The notes: generated from the sequence alone by a model not told the origin. A stretch of 64,000 bases of DNA from Pleurodeles waltl (GCF_031143425.1 NC_090445.1:1194152691-1194216690); one strand, 5' to 3'; positions 11,580 through 24,633 are shown, numbered from the stretch's first letter. Program-made: numbers and translations.

Positions 11580-11913
11580 CATTTTAACACCTGCCCTGAC
11601 CCAGGGGTTAATTTTTTACGCAAATTGGGCTGTGTGTCATTTTCCGACTCCGCCTCCCGGCCGTGCTGGATTTTTGCGCGGTAGCATAAATACAACACAC
11701 TGGTGTGTGTGTCATTTTTTGGACGGGGACGCCTACCTTGCATATCATTACCGCAAGGCGGTTTCCCGAATCCAGAAAATGACGCACACGGCAGGATTCT
11801 GACGTCCGCGGGCTTGGGCGTCAAAGTTTAAATATGAGGCAAGGTTTGCGCCGAACGTGCGTCAAACTTTTTGACGCACATTCGGCGCAGACAGAGTATA
11901 AATATGCCCCATA
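11580..11913. repeat. Right terminal region of Harbinger element, GACGC-rich
   Basis: Upstream of the transposase start lie repeated GACGC/GCGTC words and a hairpin with 19-base arms at 11848-11866 and 11870-11888 (18 of 19 paired, 3-base loop). The element appears to end in ATAAATATGCCCCA near 11912. I could not find the matching left terminus, so the end and target duplication are unproven. Confidence 0.5.
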
Positions 11914-12101
11914 GTGTCTGGGAGTGGATTAAAGAGACAAGAGCGAGATTTAAGTCTTGGTATTCCGTTTCCAAATTAAGCACTGGGAACAGGTGATTGG
12001 AAGACAGAGCTTCCTAAAACCGGCACTGAAATACATTTCTATGAGATCCGCCTAAATGCAACTGAGGGGCAATCCACTGAAAAATACATTTCCAAATCCA
12101 T

Positions 12102-12192
12102 CCACTCAATCAATCAATCAGTGCTTGTATAGCGCAATTACTCACCCGTTAGGGCCTCAAGGCATTGGGGGAGAGGGTGGTGTGGGGGTGAG
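12102..12192. repeat. Short interspersed repeat fragment
   Basis: A CAATCAATCAATCAGTGCTT run followed by a TAGCGCAATTACTCACCC block and a G-rich tail. It has the look of a dispersed repeat end; the family is uncertain. Confidence 0.3.
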
Positions 12193-12288
12193 GGGTGGGA
12201 GTCGACTGAATTGATAAGGGATCAACTAGAACCAGCCGAGCCACGGCACATTAAGAGATGTAGCTACCAGACAGCATCAAGGAAATTA

Positions 12289-13016
12289 GGGGCCAGATGT
12301 AGCAATCTTCCAAATTGCGACTTGCAATTTGCGAGTCCCAGCGACTCGCAAATTGCATCTCGCAATTTGGAATGCAGAAAGGTGTCTCAGACACCTTCTG
12401 CGAGTCGCTATGGGGTTGCAAAGACCCACCTCATTAATATTAATGAGGTGGGTCGCAATTTGCGACCCCATAGCGATTCAGGGCACTCACGGGGATGGGG
12501 GCCTGCTGGGAACAGCAGACCACCATGTCCGTGACCGCTTTTAAATAGAGCAGTTGTTTTTTTTCAAAGTGCAACCCGTTTTCCTTAAAGGAAAACAAGC
12601 TTCACTTTGAAAAAAAAAACGAAACCTTTAGTTTCGGTATTTTTCAGGGCAGGTAGTGGTCCATTGTACCACTGCCTGCCCTGAAAAATTATTTTTTGTG
12701 CCAGACACAAAGGGGAAGGGGTCCCATGGGGACCCCTTCCCGTTTGCGCCTGGGTTACCATCCACTTCAAGTGGATGGTAACTGCGCTTTCATTGGTCGC
12801 AAATGAAAATGAATACCATTGCGACTCGCAAATAGGAAGGGAACACCCCTTCCTATTTGCGACTCGGAAATGCATTTTGCGAGTCGGTTCCGACTCGCAA
12901 AATGCATTTCAACATTTCAACAACTATGCATTTCAACATAGCAAAGACGCATTTGTGACTCGCAAACGGCGATTTTCGCCGTTTGCGAGTCGCAAAGTCT
13001 TTGCTACATCTGGCCC
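12289..13016. mobile_element. Harbinger-type MITE built from serial hairpins
   Basis: The ends are inverted copies (GGGGCCAGATGTAGCAA and TTGCTACATCTGGCCC), flanked by TAG on the left and TAA on the right, close to the 3-bp duplications of PIF/Harbinger elements. The terminus resembles that of the autonomous element at 22454 (GGGCCCGATGTAT). No gene is inside. The interior is a run of separate inverted repeats: arms 12310-12337/12343-12370 (26 of 28), 12374-12401, a perfect 32-bp palindrome 12423-12454, about 12555-12620, 12641-12660/12668-12687 (19 of 20), 12713-12723/12731-12741, 12754-12767/12769-12782, 12828-12840/12848-12860, 12867-12887/12890-12910 (21 of 21) and 12957-12972/12976-12991 (16 of 16). 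Confidence 0.8.
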
Positions 13017-15365
13017 TAAGACTCTGCAGCAAAAAAATGGTACAATGCCATGGAAGACAACTTCCTAACTTTGACGAGCTGTGTCAGATTCTGTGACTGA
13101 GTTTAAAAGTCTAAAGTTGAAATTCATTTGCTTATCTTCGCAACCAGTGTTATTCACACGGATCTAAAAGACATCTGTGCTTACTTCCAGGCAGTGCCAA
13201 ATTTATAAATAAATGCTCGACTCCGTTTACACCAGTGATGCTGCCTATTCCTCTGCTCTCTATATAGTCTCCTCTTTCTCTTTATCTTAACTCATTCCAC
13301 ACCTTCTCTAGCTTTCCTTTGTCACTCATGGTCTGTCATCTCTGCCCGCTGGTTTCTGATATACCTTCTCTTCATTCTACCCCTGCTCCCTTTCCTCTTC
13401 CCTTCTAACCATGCCCTGTCTTCTCTCCCCTCTTTTCCTGTCTGACCGCTAGCCCACAACAGCTTTCTTTCTCCTTTAGCACATCACTTAAACCATACGT
13501 GAATCATAAACATATTTTAAAAATTGAGCTAGGGCAGGCAGAACTATTTTAGTATCGGTGACGTGAATCCTGCACAAGGCAAAACAATGTTGTGTTAAAC
13601 TGTAGTGTGTCAGATATGCCATTGTCTCATGTTTCGTTGTGAAAAGTCATTCAGCTGTCTGGTATGGTTTCCAGTGGGTTTTAAAGAGGTTTCTGGCTGC
13701 AGTATGGCAGCTATGAACCTCATAACACAGGCACCATTTAGTGCAGTGGCTATCTTACTCTTCTTTGGACATTAAATCAGTGTGCTTTCACGTTTTAAAG
13801 CATCCTTGGCTTCTGAGTGTGACAGTTTTTGCTGGCTATAGAACTATGTGCACTTTACCCCTGCTAACCAGTGGTAAAGTGTCTCTGCTCCACCTTTATT
13901 TTTATACACCTGATTGGCATTTTAAACTTAACCTGTAATTCCCTAGTGCATGGTACAAATAGTACCTAGGGCCTGCAAGCTCAATGTCACTAATGGACAG
14001 AAGCACCCATTGTGCCAACTGTTTCAGTGGCAGTGCAAACATGACTGGAGGCCTACATTTGAAGCATAGCTGTTGCACTTATAGACTGCAAAATTGACCT
14101 TTAAAAATGTATGTCACCACTATTTAGGCCTTATAGTCCTTAAGACAGGGTGCATGGAATGTAAAAGTAGGGTATGTATGAATTTTATGTTAAACATTTC
14201 CATACATTGGCAAAACCAAAACAACATTTTTCACAGTAGCAAGGTTGGCTGTTCCATAGGGAAACACTAGGTTACATTTTTATATTTAATGGTGCTAATT
14301 TTGGTTAGGAAATAGTTTGACAGGTCTGCTGGGGTTTTACATACAATATTTTGGGTGCGCTTCAAGGGGCAAAAACAGAATGCCAAAACATTCTTATATA
14401 TCCACTGTCTGGTTAATGGAAAACCCTGCTTTATTGTACTAGTCTTCTGTCTCTGGGTTTACTGGGATATGGAGACTGCTTCAAACGGGATTTTAGTTTT
14501 AGCTGTGGGAGGGCACTAACAATACCATAGCACACTCCTTACACACACCCCTAACCCCAGAAGCTTTTATCCCATTGGTTAGAGCATGCCCAGGAGCCAT
14601 TTCCATCCAGTAACGTGTACCAGGCATAAATGTGGCACATCCAGGCAACTACTTCAGAAAGATCCTGGACCTGAGGAAGATCAGAGGGGACTGAACATGC
14701 TGTCTGCAACATGAGATGAGCCAGGAAGGACTGTATCTGCTCTCTATGGTACCATAAAGAAGTAGACTTCAAAAGGCATAAGGCTGGCCTCCTGTTAAGT
14801 ATACAGGGACACAAAAGCTAGAAGAGGCCTTCTCCTGCAACTGTCCAGTTAACCAGTGGCAATTAGACCTGAACTGGACCAAGTTATTTGGCCTCTGCCT
14901 TCCACCCTTTGAATTTCTATGTGGATCTTCGGAGGTCCACACTGGCTCTGGAAGTGTACATTTTTTTTAGTAGTTTGGAACCTACAGGGCTAAAGTAGGA
15001 AGGTAAAAACTTTGACCAGTACAAATCTGATTGGCGTATCCAACACATGCTCAATTGTGGTCATTGTCAAATTGCGCCTAGGTTTCAAACTTGTGTAACC
15101 ATTGACTATCACTGGCACTTTATGCTTCTAGGCACTATTCCTACTTAAAACTTTTAACATTCACATCCGCAAGTCGCCTTATGGATTCTTGTCATTTTGG
15201 TGTTATTTTGTTTATTAAATATTACTCAATTTTTCCAATTCATTTTGGACATTTCTGATTGTGTTGGATTTCGGCTTTACTACTGTTTTGGTACTGCATA
15301 AATACTTTATATATACATTGCCCTAAGTGAAGCTTGTCTCCTCTGTGCCACAGCTACCAGGGTGT
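13017..15365. other. No gene seen; possible diverged LTR-like repeat
   Basis: The part from about 13740 has features like the solo LTR at 30300: hairpins such as ACTTTACC...GGTAAAGT at 13853-13880, a CTGCTAACCAGTGG word, and AT-rich signals near 15210 (TTTATTAAATATTA). I could not define ends or a target duplication. 13017-13740 is plain unique-looking sequence with a pyrimidine-rich stretch at 13250-13470. Confidence 0.3.
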
Positions 15366-15369
15366 TGAG

Positions 15370-17060
15370 CTCAAGTACAAACATCACTAGATGGTAGTTC
15401 TGGTCCAACCAGCTCTAGAGATGAAGGGCCTCCTGGCAAAGGGTTCAGGACCCCACTGTGCCCTGCTTGCTGCAGTATCACATGGTGGCTATGTTGTTTG
15501 TGAGACTCTGCGCCAGCCTCCTCTTGACAGGTGGCGGGAAGGTCTTCAGGTCCAGATGAATCCATAATGGCTCCAAAAGGTTGGTATGGAGCTGGCTCTC
15601 TGCTGATGACCAGAGGTGTCTGATTCCCACCGTCCCCAGAATACCACTCCCTCCCAGCTGTGAAGTCTGGGTGGGGAATGGAGAGTGACCTCCTGCAGAT
15701 CAGGTTGGCATATGTGTGCCACCACAGAAGATCTTCAGCTATCTCCGGTCATGAGTCCAGATGCTGGACCCACTGAAACTTGAGGTTCCACTGCACTGCC
15801 AGTATCCGCCATTTGGTATTGGGGATGAGGAGGATGCATGACGGTAGGAGTCCAGGAAGCATCAGTGCTGTTCTCATCGAAACCCAGCAATGAGCTCAAA
15901 ATATCAGGATAATCTCCTGAATGTCCCAGACTTGTGGTAGTGGAATGACCTCAAACACCACCACATCCAGGACAGCCTCAAGAAAGGTTATCATCTGTAT
16001 GCAGCACAGATGGGACTTTGGAGCATTGCTGGAGAGCAACAAATATTTAAAGAGCACAGCTGTCATCTGGAGGTGCGGTGAGCCTGCCTAGTGCAGCCAA
16101 TTGTTGAGTAATAGGAACACATATATTAACAACCACCGAAGGTAGGCACAGACCACCTCCATCACTTTCGTGAACACCTGAGGGGCAAGGTAATGCCAAA
16201 GGGTAGTACAGCAAATAGGAAGTGTTTCACCCCCACTGTAAACCACAGATGACTGTGTGACTGTAGCACGGGTATATGAAAATACATGTCTTGCAAATCT
16301 AGGGCCACTATCCACTCTCCTGGGTCTGGAGCAGAAAGAATACAAGACCCTGAGCATCTTCAATTTTTCTTACAGCAGAAAGGCATTCAGTGGGAAGTGG
16401 GAAGAGGTCCAATATAGACCCAAGCCCTCTTTCCTTCTTTGGTATGAAAAAGTAATGCAAATACCACTCCTCCCCTTTTATTGAAGTCTGCACACACTTG
16501 ATGGCATTCAGAAGAAGGTTGACGTCCTGCAGCAAGATTGCAGAATGATATGCTGGCAGTGATGTAGGGAGGCAAAATTGGAAGGAAAAGGAGGGAAGGG
16601 CGTAGCCTCTTTGAATCATTCGCAAGAGCTATCTGCTTGAGGGCATGGATCTCCAGCGAGGAAAAATAAGTTGTATCCTGCCTTCTATAAGCTCAGTATA
16701 GGCCTGTGAGGGCAAAGTAAAGCAGTTTGGACACTGCAGCAGCAAGGAAAGAAGAGTTAGAAGAGAGCTGTCCCTGCTGGTGTGAACAGCATTGGCTGCC
16801 ACCACAACCTCTACCATGAAAGGTCTGGGCCTGCTGCTGCACAGTTTTGGAGGGCTAGTACTATCGGAAGGCTAGACACCTAGAAAAACCTGTGAACTTC
16901 CTGTACTGTTCATGGAACTGCTTGGCATGATACATGAGCCCCAACGATTGTGCTGTGTCCTAATGGTCCTCAAGTGACTCAAGAGCAAAATCAACCTTCT
17001 CCGCAAACAATCTGGATCCATCAAAGGGCATGTCCATAAAGCAGGGCTCGCCAACAGGTA
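15370..17060 (-). pseudogene. Ancient DIRS-type retrotransposon relic
   Basis: Scattered frames in the right order match the DIRS copies elsewhere in the window. Near 17045-16920 a gag-like MDMPFDGSRLF...VDFALESL aligns with the NMPFNEKQLFGPEVDTAIEKL block of DIRS-D. At 16500-16090 a reverse transcriptase remnant reads YFFIPKKERGLGSILDL, ALDLQDMYFHIPV, LPFGIT, PQVFTKVMEVVCAYL and YVFLLLNNWLH, where the catalytic Asp-Asp pair has become Asn-Asn. At 15560-15370 TNNIATM and CSKQG recall the RNase H block TDNMTTMYYLNKQG. Many stops and frameshifts; a different, much older lineage than copies A-D. Confidence 0.65.
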
Positions 17061-19954
17061 GCTCAGCAGCTACTGTTATTTCACCAGCACCCACAAAGTC
17101 AGCCCTTGGGTTATGCTCATAACCATCTGTATCCATTCTCCATCTAAGTCACAAGAGGATTGGCTATGATGTAGACCCTGCTCTCTCAGATGCACCATGT
17201 GTGTAAATAATAGGCCATGAGAGAACAATGGCAATATTAGCATGAGCAGTAACCAGTGCTGACCCATGGAAGTAGGAATGTAATAGCCAGAGTGAAAATA
17301 CTTTAGCTGGGTGCATGATTGAGGAGAGCAGGGTATAGATTCAGAGCAAACAAATTAAAGAGCTTTTTCCTTCATTCATTGATGTGTCTGTCTGTCTGAC
17401 ATTGTCTCCATCCCTAATAAACCATATTGCTTCCTGGAAACTACACCGGGTGTCAAAGGTCTCCAGATGTGTAAGTTGGACTCCATCATAAGGGTTTTAT
17501 CTCCGGCACAATTGTGCCTGTTCATGGCATAATAATGGTTGTCCTTCATTATTTTTGGCATCCATAGTCACGTCATGACATACTGAATGCCATCCTTAAC
17601 ATATTAAGAGCACGACTGGCTTACTTTTAGCCACCCTTGACATGACTGGGGCTTTCCCTTGCATATTGACCATGACTGAAATATAGTGGCATCCTGGGCG
17701 TTCTGGTGTCCAGCCTTGGCACAATTAGGGCTCTGCTAAAATGGTAAGCATTATAGCCATAATAAAGATATCCGTGGTGCTGTGGTGACAATCCATGGCC
17801 TATGATTGTAACACCTGGACATTCAAAGCAGAATTCATCCATGTGAGCCATTTGTGTATGTATGCACTTGCTGAAAATGACTGCATATTTCCTAAAAATT
17901 AAAACTGATATTTTGAACTTTTTTTTTTTTTTTTTTTTGAAGAGTTTTCTTTTGGAAAATTTAGTTTGTGTGTCCAAAATGGAAAGTGGTATTTTATAAA
18001 AACGTGTTTTTTCAGAAAATGATAAGCTGTCAAAAACAAAAAGTTGCAAAACACATTAAGTTGAATGATAATTCAACCTAAGTTGGTGAGAATGAGGGAC
18101 AGAAATATCACTATTTCAGGCAGCACTATGTGAAAGGGAAAGAGCAGGAATTGTCTGTAGTTTACATGAGACAGGGCATTCCTGTCCTTTCCTTGTGTCT
18201 ATGCACAACGCGCTGCCTCATGTCAACGCAGGCTGCATTGTTTTTTGTGCAGGAGTGGGCAACTTCCTGCACAAAAACAATCCTCAGAGGCATTTTTCTC
18301 TTTTTAAGAGTGCTGCAGAATGCAGCACAATTAAAAAGAGGAAACAATGAGGACAAATGAAGATATTTCTCCTCGTTGCTCCTTCCCTGGGAAGGTGTAG
18401 CATTTTAGCACATTCTCAGATTTACTGTTGTTGTTAAATCTAAGACTGCACCAAAATCCAGAGTAGACGCATGGGAACACCCACGATCCACCCACGGAAA
18501 GCATTCCTAGGGCAGAGAAACACAAGGCAGTGATTTGCGCTGCTGTTACTCCAGATTTATCAAGCCACGCAAGGTGGTCTTGCATGGCTTGTTAAATGTG
18601 ACTTAAGTTTTGCTTCACCTTTGAGCCATATTACGTGGTGCAAGGGCGACACAAAACCATGATAAATATGTCCCTTAATGCTGCGGTTGTGTCCTTTGTG
18701 CCAGAGGGCATCTGATGATTTTAATGTTATGTTATTAGTCATGTGACGGAGTTTAATAAACATTTTCCAGTTATTTCTGCTGGTAATCTCACCTGGAATG
18801 CTTGGTGATCACTACTGATGATCGTCCTTAGGTTGGTCATAATGTAATGTGTGCTCATGTTGTCACTATTTTACAGCAACAAAAGTTACTAGTAACTCAG
18901 AAGCACTTTACTTGAACAAAGGTAGCTCTCACTACAGAAACAGGTGGAGACCCTTGCAATAAATGATGCTTGGACAGCTCCTGAAAAACTGATTGAGCGC
19001 ATCCAGATATGTCTTCTAAGCACTACACTACCGTCAGTAGCTCTGCCCACACAATATGATGTCCAAACCAGTATGCAGGGTCCTGGCCAACATCAATTAT
19101 TTGAGTCAGCAATTGTTTCTGAGACGGTCAGTAAGACCTGTATGGCTACGTCCCATTAAACATTCATGTACCTTCCCAGAAGGTATCAATATGTTTCAAC
19201 TCTGTGCAGAGATTTATATGTAACGACATTAGGAGTGACTCTATTTATGGATGCCTGTACGGTGAGATATAGGGTATCCCCTCAGAAAATCAAGACCACC
19301 AGGGGCCTGTGTATGTCACTGAGTAAGACATCAACTGACTGAATGGCCTGAGCACCACTTGGACCCAAGTAGCCTTAAGGGTTACTGTAAGCATTTCACT
19401 GAATGACAAAAATGGAACAGAACATGTTTGACCTAGTTCAAAGATCACAATTAACAAGTTTGTCTTGGAGTCAACAGCAGGAAACTGTAAATCAAGAACC
19501 CCTGCTGTCATTCCCACAACTATTGCGAAAAAGGGACTTTCTTCTTAATTTGCCTAGTCTAACCACTCTCTAATGCTGTTTCCAGACCACTGGCATTTTA
19601 TAAATCTTAGTATAATCCATCATCAGTTTACTTTAGACATCATCAATGTTATCAATTGCATACCTTGAAGCACATCAGAGTTGGAGTCAAATAAGGCTTC
19701 AAGCCTCCAAGGGTGCCTTTATAATTTATAGAAAGTTATAGGTTATGATCAGTGGGGTAGTTGGCTCAATTTCTGTTTGGAACAGAACTTCACTAAAAAA
19801 ACAAAAATGTTGAACAGACTCTATGGTTAGGTATGGTAACATCATATTATGTTAAAAAAAAAAAAAAGTCCACCCATCCTCTGCAGCGATCAGCGAAGCC
19901 CCCATGTGTATTTGTGACAGATTTGTGGATCTAGACCCTAAATTAAAAAATACA
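17061..19954. other. No gene seen
   Basis: Contains a T-run at 17920-17938, an A-run near 19855-19867 and the possible MITE at 18095-18675. Nothing else recognised. Confidence 0.4.
18095..18675. mobile_element. Possible MITE with internal hairpins
   Basis: The ends are imperfect inverted copies (AGGGACAGAAATATCA and, inverted from the right, AGGGACATATTTATCA). Inside are two adjacent hairpins: GTTTTTTGTGCAGG...CCTGCACAAAAAC near 18239-18280 and CTCTTTTTAA...TTAAAAAGAG near 18298-18342. No coding capacity. The target duplication is unclear. Confidence 0.35.
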
Positions 19955-20315
19955 CCCACTCACACACTCACTCAAACACCTACACAACTACTCACACACC
20001 CACTCACAGAACCACACAGTCACTCACACACCACTTACACAACCACTCGCACACCTATACACTCACAGATCCACAAACCTGCTCACAGACTCACAAAGCC
20101 ACACACACAACCATTCACACACCCATACAGCCTTTCACACCCACTCACAGACCCACAAAACCACTCCGACACCCACTCACAACCCACAAAACCACTCACC
20201 CCCACTCACAGACCAACACAGCCAACTCACACACACATACACCCACTTACACACTCACATAAACACACACCTCGTCACACACCCATATATCCACTCCCAC
20301 ACCCACCTACAGAGT
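19955..20315. repeat. CACTCACA-type minisatellite
   Basis: About 360 bp of imperfect tandem CACTCACACACCCA-like units on the plus strand. The apparent open frame across it is an artefact of the repeat. Confidence 0.85.
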
Positions 20316-20399
20316 TAGGTTGGCTGCATGCAGGGACGCAAGTTTTAGTTACCTTAGGGCACAAGTTATAGTTTCTTGCAATAACTGTAACTATAACTG

Positions 20400-21048
20400 C
20401 TGAATTCCTATGGGTTGTGTGTGTAAAACCTGAACCTAACTATAATGTCCCTGTGATCTTTGGCTTTTTCAGTAAAAAAAAAAAATATATTGAAAAACCA
20501 AATGTTACAGGGATGTAATAGTTAGGAAATAGAATTAAAAAGAACATAGCAATTCAATTAAAAAACCAAACGTTACAGGGACGTTATAGTTAGGCTCACA
20601 TTTTAAACGTACAAAACGAAAGAAATTCACCAGTTAGAGTTATTTCAAGTAACTGTAACTCCCTAGATATCTGTAGTTTTAAAATTCCAATTTCTCAGAA
20701 ACTACTGAATGGATTTACACCAAATCACGAAAAGCGTGCTTTCTGGATCAAGCGCTGGCTTTCTGCCAAATTTGAGGTAATTCTGTCCAGGGGGTCGGGC
20801 TGTAATTATGTTCAAAATCTCTATAGGAAAATGCATTGGGAAGATGTGTTTTGGGACCCCCCCTTTTTCTCAGCCCCCACTTGACAGATCTCCCCCAAAC
20901 CTTCCAAACAGCAGCTGAACTGATCAAAGTATAAGTTTTGAAAACTTTATGAAGATTTGTCAAGTGAAGCACAAGTTATTGACAAAACAAAAAACGCTCT
21001 TCCTATGGAAACTAGGTCCTAACTATAACAACCGCTAGTCGGTGATAT
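20400..21048. repeat. Dispersed repeat with GTTACAGGGAC motifs
   Basis: Three copies of one motif: inverted at 20432-20475 (CTAACTATAATGTCCCTG) and direct at 20493-20526 and 20561-20595 (GTTACAGGGACGTTATAGTT). The segment 20690-20990 is related in inverted orientation to 33395-33690, on the other side of DIRS-A. Confidence 0.5.
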
Positions 21049-22805
21049 GGAAGATGTCACCCATAATACATCTGTTCGTGGCATGTAGTGCTGCAGAATC
21101 ACATGCTTTGCATAAGTCCACCATCTAGTGTTGGGCTCGGAGTGTTACAAGTTGTTTTTCTTTTTTTCTTCGAGGAAGCTTTTTTGAGTCACAAGATCGA
21201 GTGACTCCTCCTCTTGGTGATAGTGCTCATGGGCATAGAGTCCTTTGTTAGACTGTTTTCCCGAAGGAGGGTGAAGTAAGGAGTCAGGGATTGATTGTAT
21301 GTATGTATATATATATATATATATACACAAAATATATATATTTTAAGAAAAGAAGATGTCCATGCAATGTATATACATATTTACATGAAGAAAGTACTAC
21401 AATGGCTACAGGCTTCCGGGGAGGAGGGAGGGCGCATACGAATCTGTAGCACTTCATGCCATGAACAGATGTCTACTGGGTAAGTGACATTTTTCGTTCG
21501 ATGGCATGTGTAGTTGCAAATACACATGCTTTTCATAGGCCGAAAAGCGGTCCCATCCCAAAGTAAGCGGTGGCTACCCTGTAGGAGTTGGAGTAGCTTG
21601 AAACAGTGTTTTAAGCACTGCTTGACCAACATTTGCTTGTTGGCTAGATAACACATCCACACAGTAGTGTTTAGTAAATGTGTGTGGTGTGGACCATGTG
21701 GCTGCTTTGAATATGTCTGTGATTAGTATATTTCCTAAGAATGACATTGAAGCACTTTCTTTCTAGTAGAATGTGCTTTAGGAGTTACTAATAGCTGTCT
21801 TTTAGCTTTAAAATCTTTAAGATAGCAAGTTTGAATACACTTTACTATCCATATAGCTAATCCCTGTTTTGAAACAGGATTACCTTTATGGTGTTGCTGA
21901 AAAGCCACCAAAAGTTGTTTAGATTTTCTGAAATCTTTTGTTCTATCTATATAATACATGATAGCTCTTTTGACATCAAGAGTGTGAAGAGCTCTTTCAG
22001 CAACTGAATCTGGCTGTGGAAAGAGGACTGGCAATTCCACTGACTGATTAATGTGAAATGGTGAAACCACTTTGGGTAAGAATTTGGGGTTTGTCCTAAG
22101 TACTATTTTATTTTTGTGAATTTGGAAGAAAGGTTCTTCTAAAGTGAATACTTGAATTTCACTAACTCTGGTTAAAGAAGTAATTGCTACTAGGAAAGCA
22201 ACCTTCCATGAGAGAAATTTAAAAGCGCAAGAATGTATGGGTTCAAATATTGGACCTATAAGCCTTGTGAGTACGATGTTAAGATTCCAGGCAGGAGCTG
22301 GTGGAGCTGTAGGAGGATTAACTCTTTTAAGGCCTTCCATAAAAGCTTTTATGACAGTCTGTTTTGGAGGTAAGCTGACATTGCTGCTAAATGAATTTTA
22401 ATAGATGAGTATGCAAGATTTGCTTTTTGTAAGTGAACCAAGTAACAGACAATGGGCCCGATGTATGAAGAAAGCCCTCTGTGAATCGCAAATAGCAATT
22501 TTTAAGAAATCGCTACTTCTGAGTCGCAATATGCTATGTAACATATTTGCGAATCGGGATTAGCGATTTCTTAAAAATCGCTATTTGCTGTTTGCGAGGC
22601 CCAAATTCTGAATCGCAAAAAAAAATTGCGGTAATTGAAAATCGCACATTGCGAGAAAGCACACCTGGCAGAGCCTGATGACATCACAAGCAGGAAGTGA
22701 GTCATCCCAGGCAGTTTGCAGGTGCCACACCCAAAGGAGCAGTGAGAGAGACACAGCCCAGCCACAGGGAGCAAGTCTGTAAACAAGGCAGGACTGCACA
22801 TCACC

Positions 22806-24443
22806 ATGGACAACTCTGCACATGGAAAGGAGAAGGGAGAGAGGAAAAGAAAACTCAAGTTCAGTGAGCAGCAATTGGAGGTGCTCACTGAGGAGGTGGT
22901 GAGGAGCCATGGCTGGCTGGTCGGGAAGAGCTCACTCCAGGTCCCTGAGAGTGAGAAGCGCAAACTCTGGGCGGACATTCAAACAAAAATCTGTGCTGTG
23001 GGTGTTGCGCAGCGCTCAGTGGAGGAGATCAAAAAGAGGTGGTACGACCTGCGTTCCCGTGCCAAGGAGAGGCAAGGAGCACAGGAGGCGGACCATCCAC
23101 CGAGACACCCTCCACTCCGATGGAAGACCTGGTTGAGTCGACACTCCTCCCAGAAGCTGTCAGTGGGGTCACTGACATAGACACACCCGGCACACCAAGC
23201 ACCAGTAAAGGTAATGCAATATTGAAATGTAACCCCATATGTGTATGTACAAATGCCCCTTAGGAATTAGCAAGTAGTGCAAAGCATTGTGAGAAGTAGT
23301 CCATTCCACATTTTAGAAGCGGCACAACAATGCCTTATGGGAGTGGTAGTCCACAACCCAGAGCTGAAAGTAGCACATAGAATGTAATCAGGCAGAGCGA
23401 CACCCAGAAGAACACAACACCCACTACATAGTGATATGATGTAACTGTACATGTATTACCATTGTGTAACCTTTGGTGATACATACATAAATGACATGCT
23501 GCACATTGTCGTTGCAGATGGCCAAGACCCAGCAGCATCAGCATGTGCCGTTGTGGGGGATGCTGAAACCCACCCTCCATCAGACTCCAACACCAGTGAG
23601 TCACTGAATATTGCACCTATTAGACGCAGGGCAAGGGCTGTACCGATCCCCGAATTGAGCCAGGACTCAGACGACATGCGGGATGACGGCCACACTCCTT
23701 CCCCAGACGGCAGATCCACTGTTATGCAGGAGTCCCAGCCCCAGTGTAACTCAACACCCCGCAGGAGGCCTCAGTATGCAGGAGCACAGCACATGGAAGC
23801 AGGAGAGGGCCCATCAGTCTTCGGTGGCCTGGAATTCGCTATGCTGAAACTGCAGCGCCTGCAAAACAGGAAGATAACAGCAATGCATAGGCAAATGCAG
23901 GCACACAATGCCAACATGGGCGGGAAGCATCAGCAGTTGGAGTGCCTTAATTCTAACATTTCAAAGCTGCATGAGGGACACATCACAGCTTCTGAGAACA
24001 CCAGGGAGCTGACAATTGCAGTGAGGGAACTCTGCACAGAGCTAAAGCACGACGGAGTCAGCCACCACAGGCAGGAGAGGCATTTTATGGGCATGTTTGG
24101 TGGATTCTGTTGATCGGTCAATCGCCTTGCAACATCAACAGCCCTCATATTGCGGCGTGTTGTGGCCGCACAGGTGGAGGCAGCGCACAGCAGTAGGGAT
24201 GTGGCACAGGGACGGGTCCAGATAACTAATGTGCTGGATAATATGCTGGGTAACCGCTCTGCTACACCCAGTGAACTTGGACTAGGGGAGACTGAGGACT
24301 CCTCTAGCTTCAGCAGCGTAGCAGTGCCCACCACTGATCCTCGACGTCGCAGTGCCAGGCACAGAACTGCCACTGAGGCTGATACCAGAGGTGCCAGTGA
24401 GGCCACTGCGCACTCGAGTGGCTTGCGTGGCCGTAGAAAGTGA
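22806..24443 (+). pseudogene. Harbinger SANT/Myb-like protein, two exons
   Basis: Exon 1 (22806-23210) starts MDNSAHGKEKGERKRKLKF and has a SANT/Myb-like domain (FSEQQLEVLTEEVVRSHGWL...LWADIQTKICAVGVAQRSVEEIKKRWYDLRSR), ending at a GTAATG donor. Exon 2 starts at 23518 after TTGCAG, in matching phase, with acidic/Ser-rich sequence, then a coiled-coil-like region (MLKLQRLQNRKITAMHRQMQAH). A frameshift near 23080 and an in-frame TGA at 24111-24113 break the frame; it then continues to a natural TGA at 24443. In other Harbinger elements this protein helps the transposase enter the nucleus and bind the ends. Confidence 0.85.
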
Positions 24444-24633
24444 CTGTAATGGCCACAGGGGACTGTCTGCTTCTTTTGTGATACAGTAAACTATGAATAA
24501 ATAGTGAGACACTGTTATCTGCTTATTTTATGACACATATTATTATTTTTTTTCGCTAGTGAAACTTATGTTACCTGACGTTAAGTTAATAAAGGTTCTA
24601 ACTACCAGTACACATGTCAGTGAAGTTGTGTTG

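Noticed and set aside
12423..12454. A perfect 32-bp palindrome as a protein-binding operator or terminator
   Set aside because: It is one of about ten hairpins in the same MITE, so a stand-alone regulatory role is not supported.
19904..20371. A 155-codon plus-strand frame rich in Thr, His and Pro
   Set aside because: It is the translation of the CACTCA-type minisatellite, which keeps several frames open by composition.
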